A DNA stretch of 64,000 bases from Chitinophaga sp. HK235. GTDB lineage: Bacteria; Bacteroidota; Bacteroidia; Chitinophagales; Chitinophagaceae. The first letter of the stretch is position 1. Each line of letters starts with the position of its first letter. The stretch is taken from contig NZ_CP073766.1 in assembly GCF_018255755.1 (NCBI RefSeq), forward strand, positions 186,001 to 250,000, given 5' to 3'. The position numbers and the translations under genes were made by a program. Shown here in pieces: positions 63,115 through 64,000 of this stretch. The notes beneath the pieces are model-generated. The model did not search any database, was not told where the DNA came from, and worked only from the letters and a program-made list of their open reading frames with translations.

Positions 63115-63361
63115 AGGTATTTTTTTTATACAAACAGGTACAATATAAAAATAAAACCTGTTTACCGCGACCTGAAGGCTTAACTTTTACGGGTTGATGC
63201 AATCCCGGATGAAGTAGTCACTTACCTGGCCACCCGAAAACTTTTTGAAGGCATTTCTGTTTTATAGGATAGTTTGTTTGCCACACATCGGCCCTGTTTG
63301 CGCCTGGATGCGGATTCAGCCGAAGAAGTGGACTGATTAATTCATCAAACCCCCCAACACA

Positions 63362-64000
63362 ATGAAAAATTTACTCAAAAAAGCGAAAAGAAATTGTCTT
63401 GTGTTTATGCTGATACTGTGTGTAAGCTTCCTGGGAGCTGTTAGTATGCAGGCGCAGCAAATCAAAAACGTAGTACTGGTGCATGGAGCATTTGCGGATG
63501 GTTCTGGATGGAGAGCACTTTATGAAAATCTTACTAAGAAAGGGTTTCATGTTTCAGTGGTACAAAACCCGCTGACCTCACTGGAAGATGATGTGGCTGC
63601 TACCAGGGTGGTGTTGGATAATCAGGACGGACCGGCTATACTGGTAGGACACTCCTGGGGTGGAGCTGTCATTACAGAAGCAGGCAATCATCCCAATGTG
63701 GCCTCACTTGTTTATGTAGCGGCTTTCCAGCCCGACAATGGGGAGTCTGCTTTACAATGGCTGCAAAAAGCACCACCTGCGCCCGAAAACGGTGTGCTGC
63801 CTCCGGATTCAAGAGGAATCGTTTACTACGACAAAGCCAAATACCATGCAGGTTTCTGTGCGGATATTCCAAAGGACCTGGCCGACTTCATGTATGCTTC
63901 ACAGGGAGCTTTTTATGCGAAGGGATTCACTACACCAATCACCCATGCTGCCTGGAGAGATAAGCCGGCATTTGCCTGCATCGCAACAGAAGACAAGAGT
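63362..64000 (+). CDS. Secreted alpha/beta hydrolase, cut by window edge
   Basis: At least 213 residues; open to the right edge, so the C-terminal His region is out of view. Signal peptide (FMLILCVSFLGAVSMQAQQ), then KNVVLVHGAFADGSGWRALYE and nucleophile elbow GHSWGG, matching the salicylate-esterase/hydroxynitrile-lyase-like branch of alpha/beta hydrolases common in Bacteroidota. Probably an esterase in the periplasm. Confidence 0.88.
   Translation, partial: MKNLLKKAKRNCLVFMLILCVSFLGAVSMQAQQIKNVVLVHGAFADGSGWRALYENLTKKGFHVSVVQNPLTSLEDDVAATRVVLDNQDGPAILVGHSWGGAVITEAGNHPNVASLVYVAAFQPDNGESALQWLQKAPPAPENGVLPPDSRGIVYYDKAKYHAGFCADIPKDLADFMYASQGAFYAKGFTTPITHAAWRDKPAFACIATEDKS

Noticed and set aside
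63132..63163. Inverted repeat AAACAGGT...ACCTGTTT upstream of the fibre-like gene as an operator
   Set aside because: The dyad is short and widely spaced, with no linked regulator and no second copy in the window.
1..64000. tRNA, rRNA, CRISPR array, insertion sequence, prophage, toxin-antitoxin pair
   Set aside because: No regularly spaced repeats, transposase or integrase motifs, cloverleaf-forming stretches or phage structural genes were noticed; the fibre-like gene at 61990 stands alone and is of the secreted Bacteroidota type.

Overview
The window looks like the chromosome of a Bacteroidota bacterium, most likely Chitinophagaceae (Chitinophaga-like). This is inferred from gene content: a SusC/SusD pair with an ECF sigma and FecR anti-sigma, TonB-linked receptors, Omp28/TlpA lipoproteins, a DUF6029 protein, Bacteroidota-type promoters (TTTG about 20 nt before TAnnTTTG) and a multi-gene NRPS locus. 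No tRNA, rRNA, CRISPR array, insertion sequence or phage was seen.

Layout. 1-12.5 kb (+): the end of a nonribosomal peptide operon. It holds an NRPS running in from the left edge (C'-A-T-C), a TonB-linked outer-membrane protein, a type II thioesterase with an apparent frameshift in a T8 run, a SyrD-like ABC exporter, and a C-A-T-C NRPS whose A domain reads as glycine. No thioesterase release domain is present; both NRPS proteins end in a condensation domain. 12.5-13.9 kb (-): an unrecognised protein and a glyoxalase-fold protein. 13.9-19.9 kb (+): a respiratory island with a SCO copper chaperone, a small Cys protein, an AraC regulator, three tiny membrane proteins and two multi-helix membrane proteins, each with a C-terminal cytochrome c. 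The first resembles CydA; the second may be its divergent partner. 20-22.5 kb: a GH35 beta-galactosidase. 22.5-25.7 kb: an ArsR/PhnB-like/SRPBCC operon with a palindromic promoter, an alpha/beta hydrolase and a Crp/Fnr regulator.

25.9-38.3 kb: a stress-type regulon. A GAF-sigma54 activator faces a tightly packed ten-gene minus-strand operon: isochorismatase-like hydrolase, alginate-export-type porin, secreted M17 N-domain protein, amidohydrolase, DoxX, Dps, DUF1275, TPR histidine kinase, sigma54 response regulator and TMEM175-like channel. A sigma54-like -24/-12 element and a palindrome lie upstream of the operon. A near-identical palindrome lies between the Crp/Fnr gene and the GAF-sigma54 gene.

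38.4-45.6 kb (-): an AT-rich five-gene operon headed by a lipoprotein whose last 48 residues carry eight cysteines in a pattern like the bacteriocin fulvocin C. It is followed by two thioredoxin-fold proteins, an O-antigen-ligase-like membrane protein with a TPR-like tail and a large lipoprotein with an alpha/beta-hydrolase domain. I consider this the best candidate for an undescribed system (export and disulfide maturation of a Cys-rich peptide). 45.9-49.9 kb (-): CocE-type hydrolase, AraC regulator, NTF2-like protein and MBL hydrolase. 50.1-61.3 kb (+): lipoprotein, Omp28-TlpA-DUF6029 operon, then ECF sigma/FecR/SusC/SusD. 61.4-64 kb: a secreted protein, a cell-surface coiled-coil protein and an alpha/beta hydrolase cut by the right edge.
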